Assembly: GCF_022605725.1 (NCBI RefSeq)
Contig: NC_065550.1
Span: 7,812,001-7,876,000, forward strand
Origin: Anthonomus grandis grandis
Taxonomy: Eukaryota; Arthropoda; Insecta; Coleoptera; Curculionidae
Reading direction: 5' to 3'
Length of the DNA stretch: 64,000 nt
Part shown: positions 35,801 to 50,800 of the stretch, in pieces
How positions within the stretch are numbered: the stretch's first letter is position 1
How the letters are laid out: every line of letters starts with the position of its first letter
Notes under the pieces: generated by a model
The model's input: only the letters and a program-made list of their open reading frames with translations
Told to the model about the DNA's origin: nothing
Database searches by the model: none
Made by a program: the position numbers and the translations under genes

Positions 35801-38800
35801 AACCTAGTTATTGGTTATTTTACAACGTAAGTATTATAAATAAGTGCGATGGGTTCATCTTTTACAGAAACTCTAATTTATTTAAATCGGTTGATACACT
35901 GGCCCGAAAAATTAACCGGACAACAAAAATTTGGTTGAAACTCAATTCTGAAATTACGAGACAGTTTTATCAAAATCTCTATTTCTACTCTCGACACAAA
36001 GTAATATATAGTATACTTCAAAAATATTGCTGGCATTAACCCTTTTCGAGATATTTACATTTAATGTTTTCGTCTTATTTGTTCATATTTGACAGGATAT
36101 CTACTTCTGTATTTATGGATAATATATCAATAAATTTGACTAGGATATTAAATTTACCCCAATGTATAAATTTCAATACCAATAATATTTTTGGCTTAAT
36201 TAATCATAACTTTTTGGTTTTGATATTTTTTTTATTTATGGCAATTCTTTTGTAGGTCTGGCTTTGACGTGTTTCGCTAACGATGTTAGCTTCATCGGGA
36301 GAAGATTAAAACTAGAAATAAGAACTACTAACTATATAAAATAATTATAATAACTATAGAAACAGTTTTAATCTTCTCCCGAAGATGCTAAACATCGTTA
36401 GCGAAACACGTGTCGAGAGTAAAAATAATAAGTTTTGGTTGGTGGTAAAACTGTCTCGTAAACTAAACTGTCACTAAACTTTGCTGCATTTTAAAGCCCC
36501 ATTTTTTTTAACAACCATTTGATTTATTCCGATATCTGTATTATTAAAGAAAAAGCACTGGCTTAAAGGAAACAATGCAATAATGCTTTAGTAGCAAGAA
36601 TTTGTTTTTAAGGATGTTGCGAAGTTGGCTGTTTTTTAAAATTTTGTTGTACATTTTAAAAATGTAAAAAAACGCTTGTTTCAAGCATTTTTAAGTTATT
36701 TTTGAAAGTGTGTTTCGGAGCTGTTGCGTAAGCGGTGCGTTTAAAAACGATGAGTCAAGAAGAAGTGGCGCAAGTCATTGCTCTACAAGACGATGGTCGT
36801 CCGATTAGGTATATTGCAGAAAGCAATACACGCAGTACGGTATCCAATGCGATACGAAGGTTCAGACAAACTAGTTCTTATTTAAGTAGACCTAGACAGG
36901 GAAGACCAGGGATACAAACGTAGGTTGAGTATCGATTTCTTTGTCTTCAAATTCTTCGAGAGCAAACAGCCCCTGCTACAGCCTTGTTAAGAATACTGGC
37001 AGATATTCACGTTACCTTAGTTTCATCTGATACCGTGCGAAGGTTAGCGGATCAGAACATCTCGTGTACCTGCTATATGTCCTCTATTAGATCCGGGTCT
37101 CGAACTCATACACATTGGGACATGGACGAATGACGAAATGTTCTTTTTCAGACGAGTCTCGTGTTACGAGATATTCACCAGACGGACGTTAAAGAGTATG
37201 GAGAAGGCGAGGAGAAAGATACTCTCAATGTTGTATCTCTCCTAAAGTGCAATTTGGTGGCCGAGGGATGATAGTGTGGGGTGATATTTCATTGGAAGCC
37301 CGTATAGACCTTGTTATACTTCAAGTGGGTATTAACGCCATTGGATACATTAGGGAGTGCTTAGAAGAACATGTAGTGCCTTATAAGTATAGGGGAGAGT
37401 GTTGTACCTTGGACCGGTCTGTACCTCGGGTCAGTATATTTTATTTTCTACCCACTGTTAATATTTCTTCGATGTGTCTAAATAAGTTGTTTAAAGATAC
37501 AGTCGATAGGTGGCAGTTACATATATATGTCAAAAATCAGTCGTGCGGGTTTCTATAGAGTGTTTTGTATTTTGCATCGTGGTAACTAATTTATTGAACA
37601 ATTTGTTATCCGTCAATATCCGTTAACATTATAATTATTTTTATTATTACAACTGAAAGTAGACAGCAAAGAATTGCTGAAATAATACCGTTGTGTACTT
37701 TGGGTCACTGAACCGATCCAAGGTACATGACTTATTACAAAGCACAATCTTACTGAAAATAATATAATTTTTACTTTTATTTTAATTATATAGGTATACC
37801 TTAAAAGACTTTATCTTGTTTCAGATAGTCATATTAAAATGCCTCGAAGTAAAGTGGGTGCAAAAAGAGCACATGTAAACTCCCAGGATATAATTGCAGC
37901 AGCTAATAAATGTATCAGTGGGGAGTTATCAATTAGGGAAGCGGATGATGCTATAACACATCTAAAACTATGCTTATCAGACACGTACAATCCTTCAGAA
38001 ATTTGGGAGCTGCAGAATTTTCATATGTTGCTGCCAATAATGTGAAACAGGTTTTTAATAGAAAAGAAGAGGTTGAGTTAAAAACCTCTAATCTTCTCAC
38101 TGCTGCATGCCTGCTTTATGGGTTGACTAAAATGGATGTTCGTATCTTAGCATACCAGCAAAGATAATTATACTAACGAATAGATAACCCACGTAAATGG
38201 CAAGCTGTGAACCGACAAGGAGACATCAATGCTTCCTTAAATAAGAATATTTTATGCGCTAACCTTGTAAGAATCGAAGCGACGTTGCCATTACTGATAA
38301 CATTTTAAATTTTATCTAATTCTCTCGCGCCGCGCCGTATAAAGACAGAACGAGGTATTCGCAAAAATTAAGTTTTGGGAAAATGGATGTTTTAATTAAT
38401 TTTTAGTTTATTCTTAACATATTCATTTAACTTATTATTAGAAACTTGTGACTATGTTTTTTGCCTTATTTATTTAGATACACTGAGATAAAATTACTTG
38501 GGCCTTAATATATAGTGAGGTTTTGTCGCCTGCATTATTTGCCTCTATAAAACTACATAAAATATTACACCTACCATATTATTTCATTGAAAAAATTTGT
38601 AAAAAACGCGAAAAATTGTTGAGTCATCATTTTGGTTTTGTTCGCATTAAAATTAAAATTTCTTTATTATTATTTCAAACGCTAAAATTTAAAAAAAAAT
38701 GCACGTGCCAAGAAAAATAAAACGATTCCAAATCTATAAGACTTAATTTTTGGCATTTTTGCATTGATTTGTCTTTGTACCGCATCGCAGAATTATTATT

Positions 38801-41800
38801 GATAAGGCCTTAATCTTTAAAGTTGACATTTGAAGTTAATTAGGAACAAAGTGAAAGAATATGTTTTAATAGAAAATAATTCTCACAAACATTTTAAATA
38901 ACAAAATCAAAGAAACATTACTAGTACCTATATTATTTTTATGAAAAAACTTAAAGTTATAGTTTAAAAAGTAATAGGATATCGGAAGTTTCCAATTCTT
39001 ATATAGGCCTTTAAATCGAAAATACGAGAGCATGTGTTGCTTTTTTTGAGGAACGCCCTAAGACACCTGAATCTTCAAATCCTTCAATGAGATCGAATTT
39101 TTTGTTGTATTCAATTAGTTTTTTAATGCTAACTTCGTCAAAGACTTACACACATTTTTTAAAATTTTTGGTCATAGCCTCACATTTTTTTTTTAAGATG
39201 ATACTTTAAACCGTTATCAATATCTGTTTTAAATAAATTTTCGCTCATCCATCTTCGTATTGTTGAAACGGACGGTAAAATAAAACCTTTACGCCTCAAA
39301 AACATATATGCCGCAGGAGATTTATAAAAAATTGACACATCTTTTTCCCTGTTGTTCCATTTTTTTCTAGACTGTCCATTTAATTGCATCAAAATAAATG
39401 TTTTTGGCACTACTGATAGAAATATTAATAACAGCATTACTTTTGAAATTCAAGATTTATAATTTTTTTGTTTTAACTGTAAAAGTCGCATACAGAATTT
39501 TTTTTTAAATTTACTTCCGAGAATTTTTATTTTGTTTTTTTAACATTAATTTTCTTGGCGTCATTGTATGATTTGGAAGTTTAATTATTTCCTCTAGTTT
39601 TTTTGTATTATGATCGCCTTCGTTTAAATGTAATTTTTTCATTATATTTTCGTTGGTTGTCGGACTGTCTGCAGGTAAAGCCCGTTTTTCCCCGAATAGG
39701 TCCTTTCTGGTGATAGTACTTTTAAATGTTCATCTGTTGGGAAATATACGTAGGGTATTGCATTTGTTTTTAAATAACGCCGTTTTTCCGTCCGAAAAGC
39801 GCTGTCCGCAAGATGTCTCTCACACAAGTGTTTATTGTTCAGGATTTCCAGATCCATACCAAGTAACGTTGCGTTTCTTGAAATCGGTAAATAATAAAAA
39901 TACCGTTTGATGATTAATTTTTATTTCGGGTGTTCGCCAAGAGGGACCTAGGAAAATATTGACTCTCCTTGTAGAGAGAAAAAATATTTAAGTTAATTAA
40001 AGAATAATAAAATCTTCTAGCAACAAAATAACTACTATTTTTTTTATTGGTTTGTTTAGAGGTTATGTCCAAAAATCTTGATGAGTTTTTTGTCACGCTG
40101 TACTTACAGGCACTGCTCAAAGTAGAAAGCCAAATGACTACTGTATTTACTACCAATACAGTAGTCATGTATAAAATGACAAACTTATTTGACGGTCCAC
40201 TAGTCAAGATAAAAAAATGTCTGTAAATACATCGCAATAAAAAAAGATAATTTTTTATATAGATTTTTGGCGATAAAGCTTAATAAAGCTCACAGAATCG
40301 GCGTGAATTGATATATATGTCAAAGGTACTTTGACTATCAAAGTAACAAGTGGTAGAGATTTAAGCTATTTAAATAAGTAAAAAATGTCTGTGCGTGACG
40401 TGCTATTTTATTGGCTGTAGATTTTAGTGCTCTTTAATAAATTTTAATACTTTTTTCTCTAAGTTAAAGAGGAAAGCCAATCCCTATAAAAAATAACATG
40501 GGATTTCCTGTGTCCCACTTAGCAATGGCAACACTAAGTATACAAAACTGCATGAGCAAAAAAAAACGATGGCGCGCAAAAGAGAAATTCTATCAAAAAT
40601 ATTTATATCAACGATCCCATCCTCAAACTTCCCCAAAATCGGTATCATATAATACCTACCTATTTAAAAAGAAAAGCGTAACTTATATTTTTTGTCAACC
40701 TGATGATCTAAATTTGACGATTCTTAAAGACGACGTTAAAAGTTGGTCAAGATCAGAAGATTCAGTATAATAAAATAAAATAATATATTTTTCGCCTTCA
40801 CTCAAAAAGTTCACTTTATTGACTTTTACAGATGAGGCAGTAAAATGATTAATAGGGAGTAAAATGATGAAGTTTACTACACGAGCTTTAGCGAAGGCAG
40901 TAATTTTAAAACGCCTATTTTAGTCTAATAAATAACTATTATTATTTGTTATGGTACTATTTTTAAGGTTTTATCTCAAAGTAATTATTGTTTTGGAATT
41001 TGACTATTTAAACCGTTATTATATATTTTTATTCTTTAAATTTAATTTTCAGTATTCAAAAATTAACTTTGTACATCACCTCATAGTTTTACCACCTTAG
41101 ACATTTTTCATTTACCTAAAAGTCAGAAAATTATAGTTTTTGGTTAACTGTAATTTTCATTGCCGAATAGTTCCCAATTAAAACTTGAGATAGATATAGA
41201 TTGTAGGTGATGTTTATTTCACAGCTGTAACTTTGTGTAAAAATACACGTATTTATACCTGGCTCTTCTAGGACTCACAGTTAAAGACCCATGAAATGAA
41301 CTTTAGGTACAAGGTGTTCCATTTAAGAGGAAAAACGGCATATTTTTTACTTTTTCCGTATCTTTACAAAATTGAAGATAGCCAATCGACGTATTTTAAC
41401 TCGGAGAATCTGAAAATCGTAATAAGAAAACAATGTCGTCAGTCTTTTTTGTTTTTTTATGGAATTATTTTTTTTTACGATTTTCAAATTCTCCGAGTTA
41501 AAATACGTCGATGGGCTATCTTCAATTTTTTTAAATATACCGGGAAAGTCAAACAATATGTCGTTTTTCCTCTTAAATGGAACACCCTGTACTTACTTAC
41601 TAAGGCACTGTTAAGGTATGAGTATGTTTATAGAACTCTAGGACTTACCGCAATTTAAAATCCAACGTTCGCAAATACTTGGATTTTTATAAGGAAATTT
41701 AAACATCTTTAACGTAGGATTCTCTCTTCTAGTTCGCATACAGTCATAATATTGGCATACATTGCCCGACATTATGTATTACAGAACCAGTGACAAAATT

Positions 41801-44800
41801 TTAAAAAAATAACAGAATTATTTGTAAATAAGTTTTGTCAAAAATCGACGGAGAGCTTTGCCGGTGTTGATAATCTGTATCGATACGTCCGTCACAAGAG
41901 CGAATAACAAAAATAATATTGTGATGCTCAGCCGAGTTGCAGCCGCCAAATTAAATTTTGCAACACAGCCAAGCGATCGGCCAGATTTCAACGCGTAATT
42001 TCACCGATGGATCCTCGCTCGAAAAGCGGGGATCCTTTTAGGTGGTCAAAAAATTTACACGGGATGGGTTTTCTATAGTTTACTATTATTTTCTTTGATA
42101 CCAGTATTGAAAATAATAAATTACATCCGTCTTCTTGGGGAAAAAAAGATTTGAAAATGAAAAAAAGAGCTGGAAAGGAATGGCTAAGGCAGTTTCTTAA
42201 AAGACATGCAGATTTGTCTCTTCGGAAACCCGAGCCTACGAGGTTGGCCCGATCAACGTCCTTTAATAACACAAACATAACAACCTTCTTTAGGAATTAC
42301 AAAGAATAAAAATTTGGAACTGCGATGAGACAGGCCTAACAACTGTCCATGTGCCACAAAAATAATCGTACCCAAGGGAATAAAACACTTAGGTCAAATG
42401 ACCAGTGCAGAACGAGGACAAAATGTTACACTTATAGCCTCAATAAATGCAATTGGCAATTACATCTCGCCAATGATGATATTTCCAGGAGTAAATTTTA
42501 AAGTCCATATGCTGAAGAGTTGTCCAGTTGGAACCATAGGAGGTGCAAATCCGTCCGGTTGGTCAAACGACACATTGTTTTTGCAGTATTTAAATCATTT
42601 CAAGAATCATGTGAAACCATCAATTAAGGATCCAGTTATACAAGTCTTATCACGATAGCCATGTGAATGTCACAGCTATTAATTTTTGCAAAGAAAATTG
42701 CATTATTCCGATTACGTCCTACTAAATGCACCCGCTCGACAGAACAGTTTTTGGGTCCATGAAAACTTATTATAATGCCGCATATAATGAGTGGATAATT
42801 ATGCATCCTGGACAATGAAAATATTTTTGAAGAGAGCGAGCTTTTGTTATCATATGTGACTGATGTGACTGATCGTCCTTTAGATCATTCTACTGACGGT
42901 CGTAAACAAGTCAACGTTAAACCGAACGGGGAACAAGCTGAAGTCACGCAAATTAATATCTAATCTCTCTACATCGAATATTCTTCAAGGAGGAACGTCA
43001 GGAAATGTTATTACACCTGAAATGTTACGGCCCTATCCGAAAGCATCGGCTCGCAAAATGAATTGTCAGGTAAAGCTAGAGGACTTCCTTACTGACCTTA
43101 GAGATCCTTACTGACACTTCAGAGAAAGATGAAATAGAGGGCCTTAAAAAGAGAAAAAGTTTAGAAATTGCATCATCTGGAAAAGTTCAAGCAATTACTA
43201 AAAGAATAGTTGAAGAACGTGTTTTAAAAAATGCACCAAGAAGCGTTGCTAAATATGATGATAAATCAACTTCAAGTAGTGATGAAGAAACATTTGAGGA
43301 CTTTGTAGCTAGAGAGAAAGAATGAATAAATGACCAAAATATATACGACTTATCTGAAGATTTTGATATTCAACAAGGAGACTTCGTTGTAGTGAAAGTT
43401 GTTGGAAAGAAATCTTTCACTTATTATGCTGCCGAAATACTAAATAGTGGGACTAATAACGAACTCAAATATTTACGCAAAATTTTAAGCACCAATATAT
43501 TTATAAATTACTCAACCGAGACCTATGATTTTTTGCGTAGTGATATTATACGTAAGCTTCCGCAGCCGCACAAAATAAACGAAACTGCGCGTCATGATGC
43601 TCACCTCCAGTTTGATGTTGAATTTAGTGGTTTAATGTTAAATAAGTATTTGTTTGTAAATATATTTATTCGATTAACAACGTTTTGTATGTCTTTAAGA
43701 TATTTAATAAAAATCTTTAAAAATTCGTTTCATTCCAGTTTCTTTAATTGAATCTATGCCCGAAGTAATGAACGTTGTTATTCAAGCTTGTGGGAAAAAT
43801 ACCCGATTTTTCTCCACAGGGTGTTTAAAAGTTTAGAGTAATATTCGACTTTTTAACACCTGTATAATAACAAATCCGTTGGAAATTTTCGATATGAAAA
43901 AAAAATTATGACAATAAAACGGACTAAAATTCGACAAAAAGTATCAAAATCGCTGAAATGCTGAAAAAGTTATTAAGGATTGAATTTGAACGGAATTTTG
44001 CGTTGTTCGTTTAATTTTGCGGGACAGTGTATAACAGAAACGTAAATTTCTTAGAGCTAAGTTAATAAAAAAAATTGTAAAAAACAGGAATTTATCGCCG
44101 CCATGACATGAATCAAATTGATTTAATGGCGAAATTTTCCTCCATTAAATCAATTTTGCCGCCCGGATGTTTTCCGTCACTTCCTGTTTAACCGGAAGTG
44201 ACACCAACTTTCCTATTTTAAATAAGACACTTGGTATATTATTACGTATTTCGATAGAAAATAATATTCTGAGAACAATGATGCCATATTTGCTACTTTT
44301 TGTTTAGAAAAAATCAATTTTTTAAATGTTAAAATAAGGTGCCATGAATGCGTTGAAAGTTTTAATTTTTAATGAAGTATTCACGGCAAAATAGTTTTTA
44401 TTGCATATTATGACTTAAATCTTTTACACGCCTATTTAAAATATCCAAACCAGTAATTTTGGCATATGCTTAACTTTTAAAAGAAGGTTTTTTCCCAATA
44501 ATTTCATATTATTTTTTAAATCGGTTGATAAATAAGCCCATAAAAAGAAAAAAATTAAGTCATATAAATAAACGCATCTCATTAATAGAAATCGCATAGA
44601 AGGCTTGTTTTGACGCGTTGTTTAATTATTTTTCAATTGACATAAAACATGACATCTTGTCAAGTGCAATTTTTATTTGAAATTCAAATAAACTTGCCGC
44701 AGTTTTTTGAAAGAATTTTAGTTTTTACTAATATTTGAAATGTTTACTGACTGTATTTCTAAAAAACTGCATTTCAAAAGTGGTTGTTCGTAATAAAGTG

Positions 44801-47800
44801 CTATTTAAAAAAATAAAGTAAATTCTAAAAATACTGGTTTGGGAATTTTAAATAGGCGTGTAAAACATTCAAATAATAAAACATATTTTTTTTTATGAGT
44901 ATAAAAGAAAAAGTGGCAAATGTAGTATCATTGTTCTCAGAATTTTATTTTCTATCGAAATACGTAATAATATACCAACTGTCCCATTTACAATAAAAAA
45001 ATTAGTCACTTTCTGTTAAACCGGAAGTGCCGAAAAATAACAGAATATTTCAAAAGATGCTCTCATAACTAACTATTCTATCGATATACCAATTTTCATT
45101 TGTTTATCTTGAAAAGTAAAAAAGTTATTAAGTGTTGCCTTTTCCTGTGTCACCCGGTATAGACCATTTTTTCTTAAAAACAGCTAAAACTTCCAATGCT
45201 GTTGATGGTAATTTTTCAGATCACTCTCCAATTTTGCTTAATATCCTCTTAGAAAATAATAATTATGTTAGTGACAAATATATTAAAAAATTGGATGAGA
45301 TAAAGTTAAACTTATATCTGCAAGTGATAAAGTAGAAATCTGGTTTACAAAAAAAATACCACCTCGATCTCAATGGTCACCTCCGGCTTTGGGATATCAT
45401 TTATAAACTATTTGAAATATCCATTTATGAAACATTTCTTACATAATATACCTTTCAGGTAAGAATCCTGTTAAACCAGTCAACCATGAAGTACCTTCAA
45501 CCCAACCATCTGGCGAACTAGTTAGAGATTCTCCGCTCAAATACACATAATCACCAGTTCTTAACTCCAATTCATCACATTCCGTAGGTGTGTAAGGATG
45601 AATAACCTTAAACAGACATTTATATAATGAGTTAGGAAACAGTTTAACCTAGTCTAAAGACCTTGTAGAACTCAATTTTTTTATATAACTCACTTTATGC
45701 ACTTGTTTCCCATTCATCCTAGGATCCCTAGAATATAGCCTTAATTCCCAGTTACTAGAGATCGCAGGATTTAGTTTATCTACCAAAGACTTTAAAGTTT
45801 GATAGTTCGAACTTTCAAACTGATAGGCCAGAGTTAGATGAAGAGATTTTACGTGAGGCTCTAGACTTATAGCTAAAATTGATTATTTTATTTTCAATAA
45901 CTATAAAGTACATCAAACAGATTAAATACGTCTACTCGTGCACATAAAAAGCAAAATACCTAAATACAAAGTCTATATACAAAAGCTCTATACATCAATT
46001 TAAAATTTGCAGTGCATATGTCCTCCATCCACTTAAGTTGCATCAAAACTTATTTTTAAAATAAAATAAATGGATTTTTTAATTCTCCAAATTGGTGGAT
46101 AGTGCAGTCTATAAAAAAAGAACATAGCGCCCATCTGCCACTTTAAAGAAAAAGCTTTACGTTAACCTGCCGCTAGTCAGTATTGTTTCAAGTCAAGTTC
46201 TGTTAAAAGCAGGCAAGTTAAAACATATAATCACAGGAGAGGAATTTTTTATTCGCGCATTTGGGACAAGTTATGTAAGTTTAATAATAATAGCTACAAT
46301 TGGTCTATGCAGAAAACTATCAAACCTTAGATCATTTGGTTTCTATAGTTGGTTAACATTAATTATAGTTAAAATTGGCAACGTGGCTTACGTTACTACA
46401 CATTTTGATGAAACAACAACGCATTCTTAATATTTTCTCGGAAAATTGAGATAGAAGTAGAAATATGAAAAAAATTATAAAAATTATTATATAATAACAC
46501 AGCTATAAACGAAAAACTTCTCTGAAATAATGCAGTAGTATGTCGTGTATGTCTTATATAGTAACTCTATGTAAGATCTTGTAATTATTTAGCAGATTCG
46601 ATAGGTGACCGATGTCTATAATATGCTTAGATGCAAATAATGACTCAGGATTATTTTGTCTCATCTAATGCATCGGTCATTTTCGCTAAACCGAGTTTTA
46701 AAACTACGCTTCGTTCTACCTACATAAAAATAACGACACTCACAATAAAGTTTATAAATTCCTTTACAAGATATTCATCCATTTTGTCTTTATTAGTCAA
46801 TAGGTTACCTAGCGAATTGCTCGATTTAAAAGCAATATAAATGCATTTAAAGAAGTTAGAACTCGTTGGATTTTATAAGAAACTGCTCTATTGTATTTAA
46901 GCGAAATGAACTTGTTTACTGGCTGATTACTTAATGTTGTTTGATGTGGTATGTAGACATTTTGGGATGCATTACGTAATAGAAATTTATTTTCTATTTT
47001 GTCTACTAAATTGGATAAAAAATTATGAGCTTGGGCAATTTGTTTGATAATATTAAACTCTCTATCCCTGCTTTCAGTTGTTAGAGGAATCTGTAGATAT
47101 AGATGACTCCTTTGGTCAGATTAGTTTGAATGGCGGTTATTATAGTTATTAGATCGTTTTGTCTATTGTGTTGTAACGGTGCTGTTTAGATGTTATTGTT
47201 TTAAACCTAAGTGTATTATTTGTTATCTTATGATGAGATTTACTCCTTTAATTTTAACTGTACCGTTCTATATGTGATTTTGTTTTGACAAATCTCGTTT
47301 TTAACAATGTAAGTACGCTTTAAAATTTGTTTTTATTTAGTATCTTACCAATTTTTGATAAGCGTAGTATCTATGTAAATTTTGTCTTTTACTTTTAGTC
47401 CTCGACCTGATGATGCGATAAGATTGTAATCGCGAAACCGATCGTCATAATAAAAAAAGAAATTTCTGGTGAAATAAGACCTTTATTTTCTACCCTATTT
47501 GCTTGCAAATACCTATAAAATACATCCCAGAACATGGACACCATTCTCCAAACTATAAAAAACAAATTATATCCAACTAATTTCTCGTTTTCTGAAAAGT
47601 TAAGCATACCCGACTATGACGTCAAACACACATGCAATGCACAATCTATTGTATTATATAATCAAAATACATATTTTTAAACTTAGGAAAGAGTTATGAA
47701 TTTTAAGTCGAGGTATGAATTGATAGCGATTTTATACACGTTAAAAATTTGAAAAGTTAATGTTTTTAACTATAAATTACTGATATTTCATACTAGATTT

Positions 47801-50800
47801 TGTCACAGATCACAGACCTATACAAAAGTTGTAAAAGAAATATAGACCCAATCATAAATATTCGTTTCTAAAAATCATTACTATTTGTCAAACATTATTT
47901 AAATCCTACTAGTCGATCCTTTTGTTTGAGAAATCAAATCCAAATCCCAAAAACCTTAAGGAGCACTGTAAATAAACAAACTTATATTATATTAAATGAT
48001 AGTAAATAGGCTTTAAAATAGTATATTGTATACCTAGTAGGAAAAGCTTAACATTCCCGGGCGATCGTAAAAATTGCCAGTCGAGGCGCAAGCCGAGACT
48101 GGCAATACGGAGTCCGGGAATGTGGCTTTTCCTACAAGGTCTACATACCATTTTTCCGAAAATCGGGAATCATTAAAATTACGGTAAATTATTACTAATC
48201 ATGTTAAAAATTTTAAATCAACATTATTATTTTTCCCTTAAATAAAAGAAGCCATGAAACATTGTTTTGTAACTACGGAAACGAAGTACATAATTTTAAA
48301 TTGTCAAACTTGACGAGTGAAAAGTTTATTTGTGGCGTCTTTCCAAAGTGTTGATTTTTTAACGTTTTAAAAAGCCAAAGTAACGTGTAAAATGATGAGT
48401 GATGATGACTGTTCCATTTCTGAAACCCTCTCAGAACTCACGGAGGCAGTGAATGCTGCATCATTGGAATTGTTACCAGTAAAATCTAGAAATAAGTATA
48501 ACTATGTATACAACCGCTTCATGGACTACCGTACGAATAAAAATGTAACTTCTTTCTCGGAAAATGTTGTAATGGCATACTTCTTGGAGCTTGGTTCCAA
48601 GATGAATTCTTCAACTTTATGGGCCAATTGTTCAATGCTGAAGGCAACAAAACTTATTACAAAACTTCAAATTATATTTGGATTCTTTACATGCTTATTT
48701 ATTGTTGTAGGTAGCTGTAATATTTGGAATTTTCGGAGCTTGCAGAATGGACGAGCTGGTTAAAATGACTGTACAAGATATACAAGACCTACTATCTAAA
48801 CTTTTAGTTACCATACCGGATTCAAAAACCAATACATCAAGATCATTTATAGTAATAGTTATTGTCATACAAATAAAATTATTAGTTTGGAAAATATTCA
48901 ACAAAACAATGCTATTAGTTCCCAAGTTCTTCCAGTTTTCAATACTTGTACTAATTGTCAAATAACAGTAAATATAACAAATAATAAGTAATAATTTTAA
49001 AATATAATGTTAACCTTGTTTGTGCTGAAAGTTTTAAAAATAAAATTGTTTAGGAAAAAGCCTGTTCGCATTTATGTTCTAAGGTTTACTGTATGGAAAT
49101 AACATTTCCTTACAGTACAGAAATGAATATTTCCTTACTGTTATTTTCGGTTGCCAGGCAACAATCAAGTTGGAGGAAATATTGACTTTTTCTTTCAAAT
49201 ATGTTGTCAAAAATGTTATTATTTCTTATCGATTTTCGGAAAAAAATTTTTTTAAAACATATATTGCATATATTACAACACATTTAAAATTGGGAAATAT
49301 ATGAAAGAAATTATTACCATGGAAAAGAAAGATAGGTTTTCGTCTTTGTACTGAAGTAGAAGTAGATAAAAAGGTAGATAAAATACTTTACACTTTAAGA
49401 TGTTTTAAACAATTTAACACAGATAATTTTTATACAGATATGCAAAACGTAGATTGGAACAACATATATCAGATTCAGGACATTAATGATAAAATTACCT
49501 TTTTAACTGAAAACTTAATCAATATTTTTAATTTTCACGCACCTGTACGAAGTGTAAAACTTAGCAGACCGCCAGCTCCTTGGCTTACGGATACTTTAAA
49601 ACTTATTTTAAAACAGCGTGATATTGCTTTTAATAAATTTAAACAAAACAAAACCACAACTAATTGGAATAGCTATAAAGAGCTTCGGAACTTTGCCCTA
49701 GCATCCATAAGGCGAGAAAAAGCTGCTTACCTAAAATAGGTCTCTAATCGGGATACCATAACTATATGGAAACGTTTAAAGATAGCTGGAGTCATGACAG
49801 GGTCAAAGCCGGAATTGCCTATAGAGCTGCAAGATCCTGACAAGATAAATTAATATTTTTCATTAATATTTAAACAAAACGGAGCTGATCCGGGTCTCAT
49901 AGATTTTTTTGAGTCAAATAGACGTGATTCCTCTGCTTTTGACTTTTCGTTACTTACTCAGGCAGAGTTACGCAGAAGCACTGACGAGTTAAAGTCAAAT
50001 GCGCCGGGTATTGATGACATGGCACTTTTTATGGTAAAGTTTAGCATCCCTATTCTATTGGATCATTTCACTCATATAATTAATGTATGCCTTGAGGAGG
50101 GATATTTTCCCTCAACTTGGAAGACTGCTGTTATCTTTCCTTTACCTAAAGTAACTTTACCATCTCGAATTACCGATTTAAGACCTGTGAGTCTCTTGCT
50201 TGTTTTGAGTAAACTTCTTGAGAAAGTGGTGTACAGACAAATGTTTTCTTTTGTTGATAGTGCTGGTTTGCTGCCTTCCACTTAGTCAGGTTTTCGTCCC
50301 GGTTTTAGTACGACAAGCACTTTAACGAATTTAAATGATTCAATAATTTCAGCCATGGATAAAAAGCTGGCTACTATACCAGTCTTACTCGATTATTCAA
50401 AAACGTTCGATTGTCTTGATCATAATCTTGTATGCTAAATTAAAGTATTTTGAATTTTCGGATACGATGGTTTGCTTTTTTAAATTGTATTTATGTGGTA
50501 GGCTGTGGCGTTAACTTTACAGTGTTACTATTTTGCCAAGAGTTTGCAGACGGTAGCTCAGAATTATTGGAGGCTTGGGATTGTTCGAAGGTTCACTTAT
50601 GATTGGTTATTAAAGAATATAAACTTGATTATAATTAATAAATAAGAGGGCGCCACTTAGTTTTTTTTTATGAATGAAAGAAAACTAAGAAAAAAGATTT
50701 GGTATATAGGTTTCAATTAACAATTAAATGACCCTGGATAAAGTAGATTTAAAGAGGCAAAAAAAAATATCTTAACAATACAACCAAATTATATTTACAT

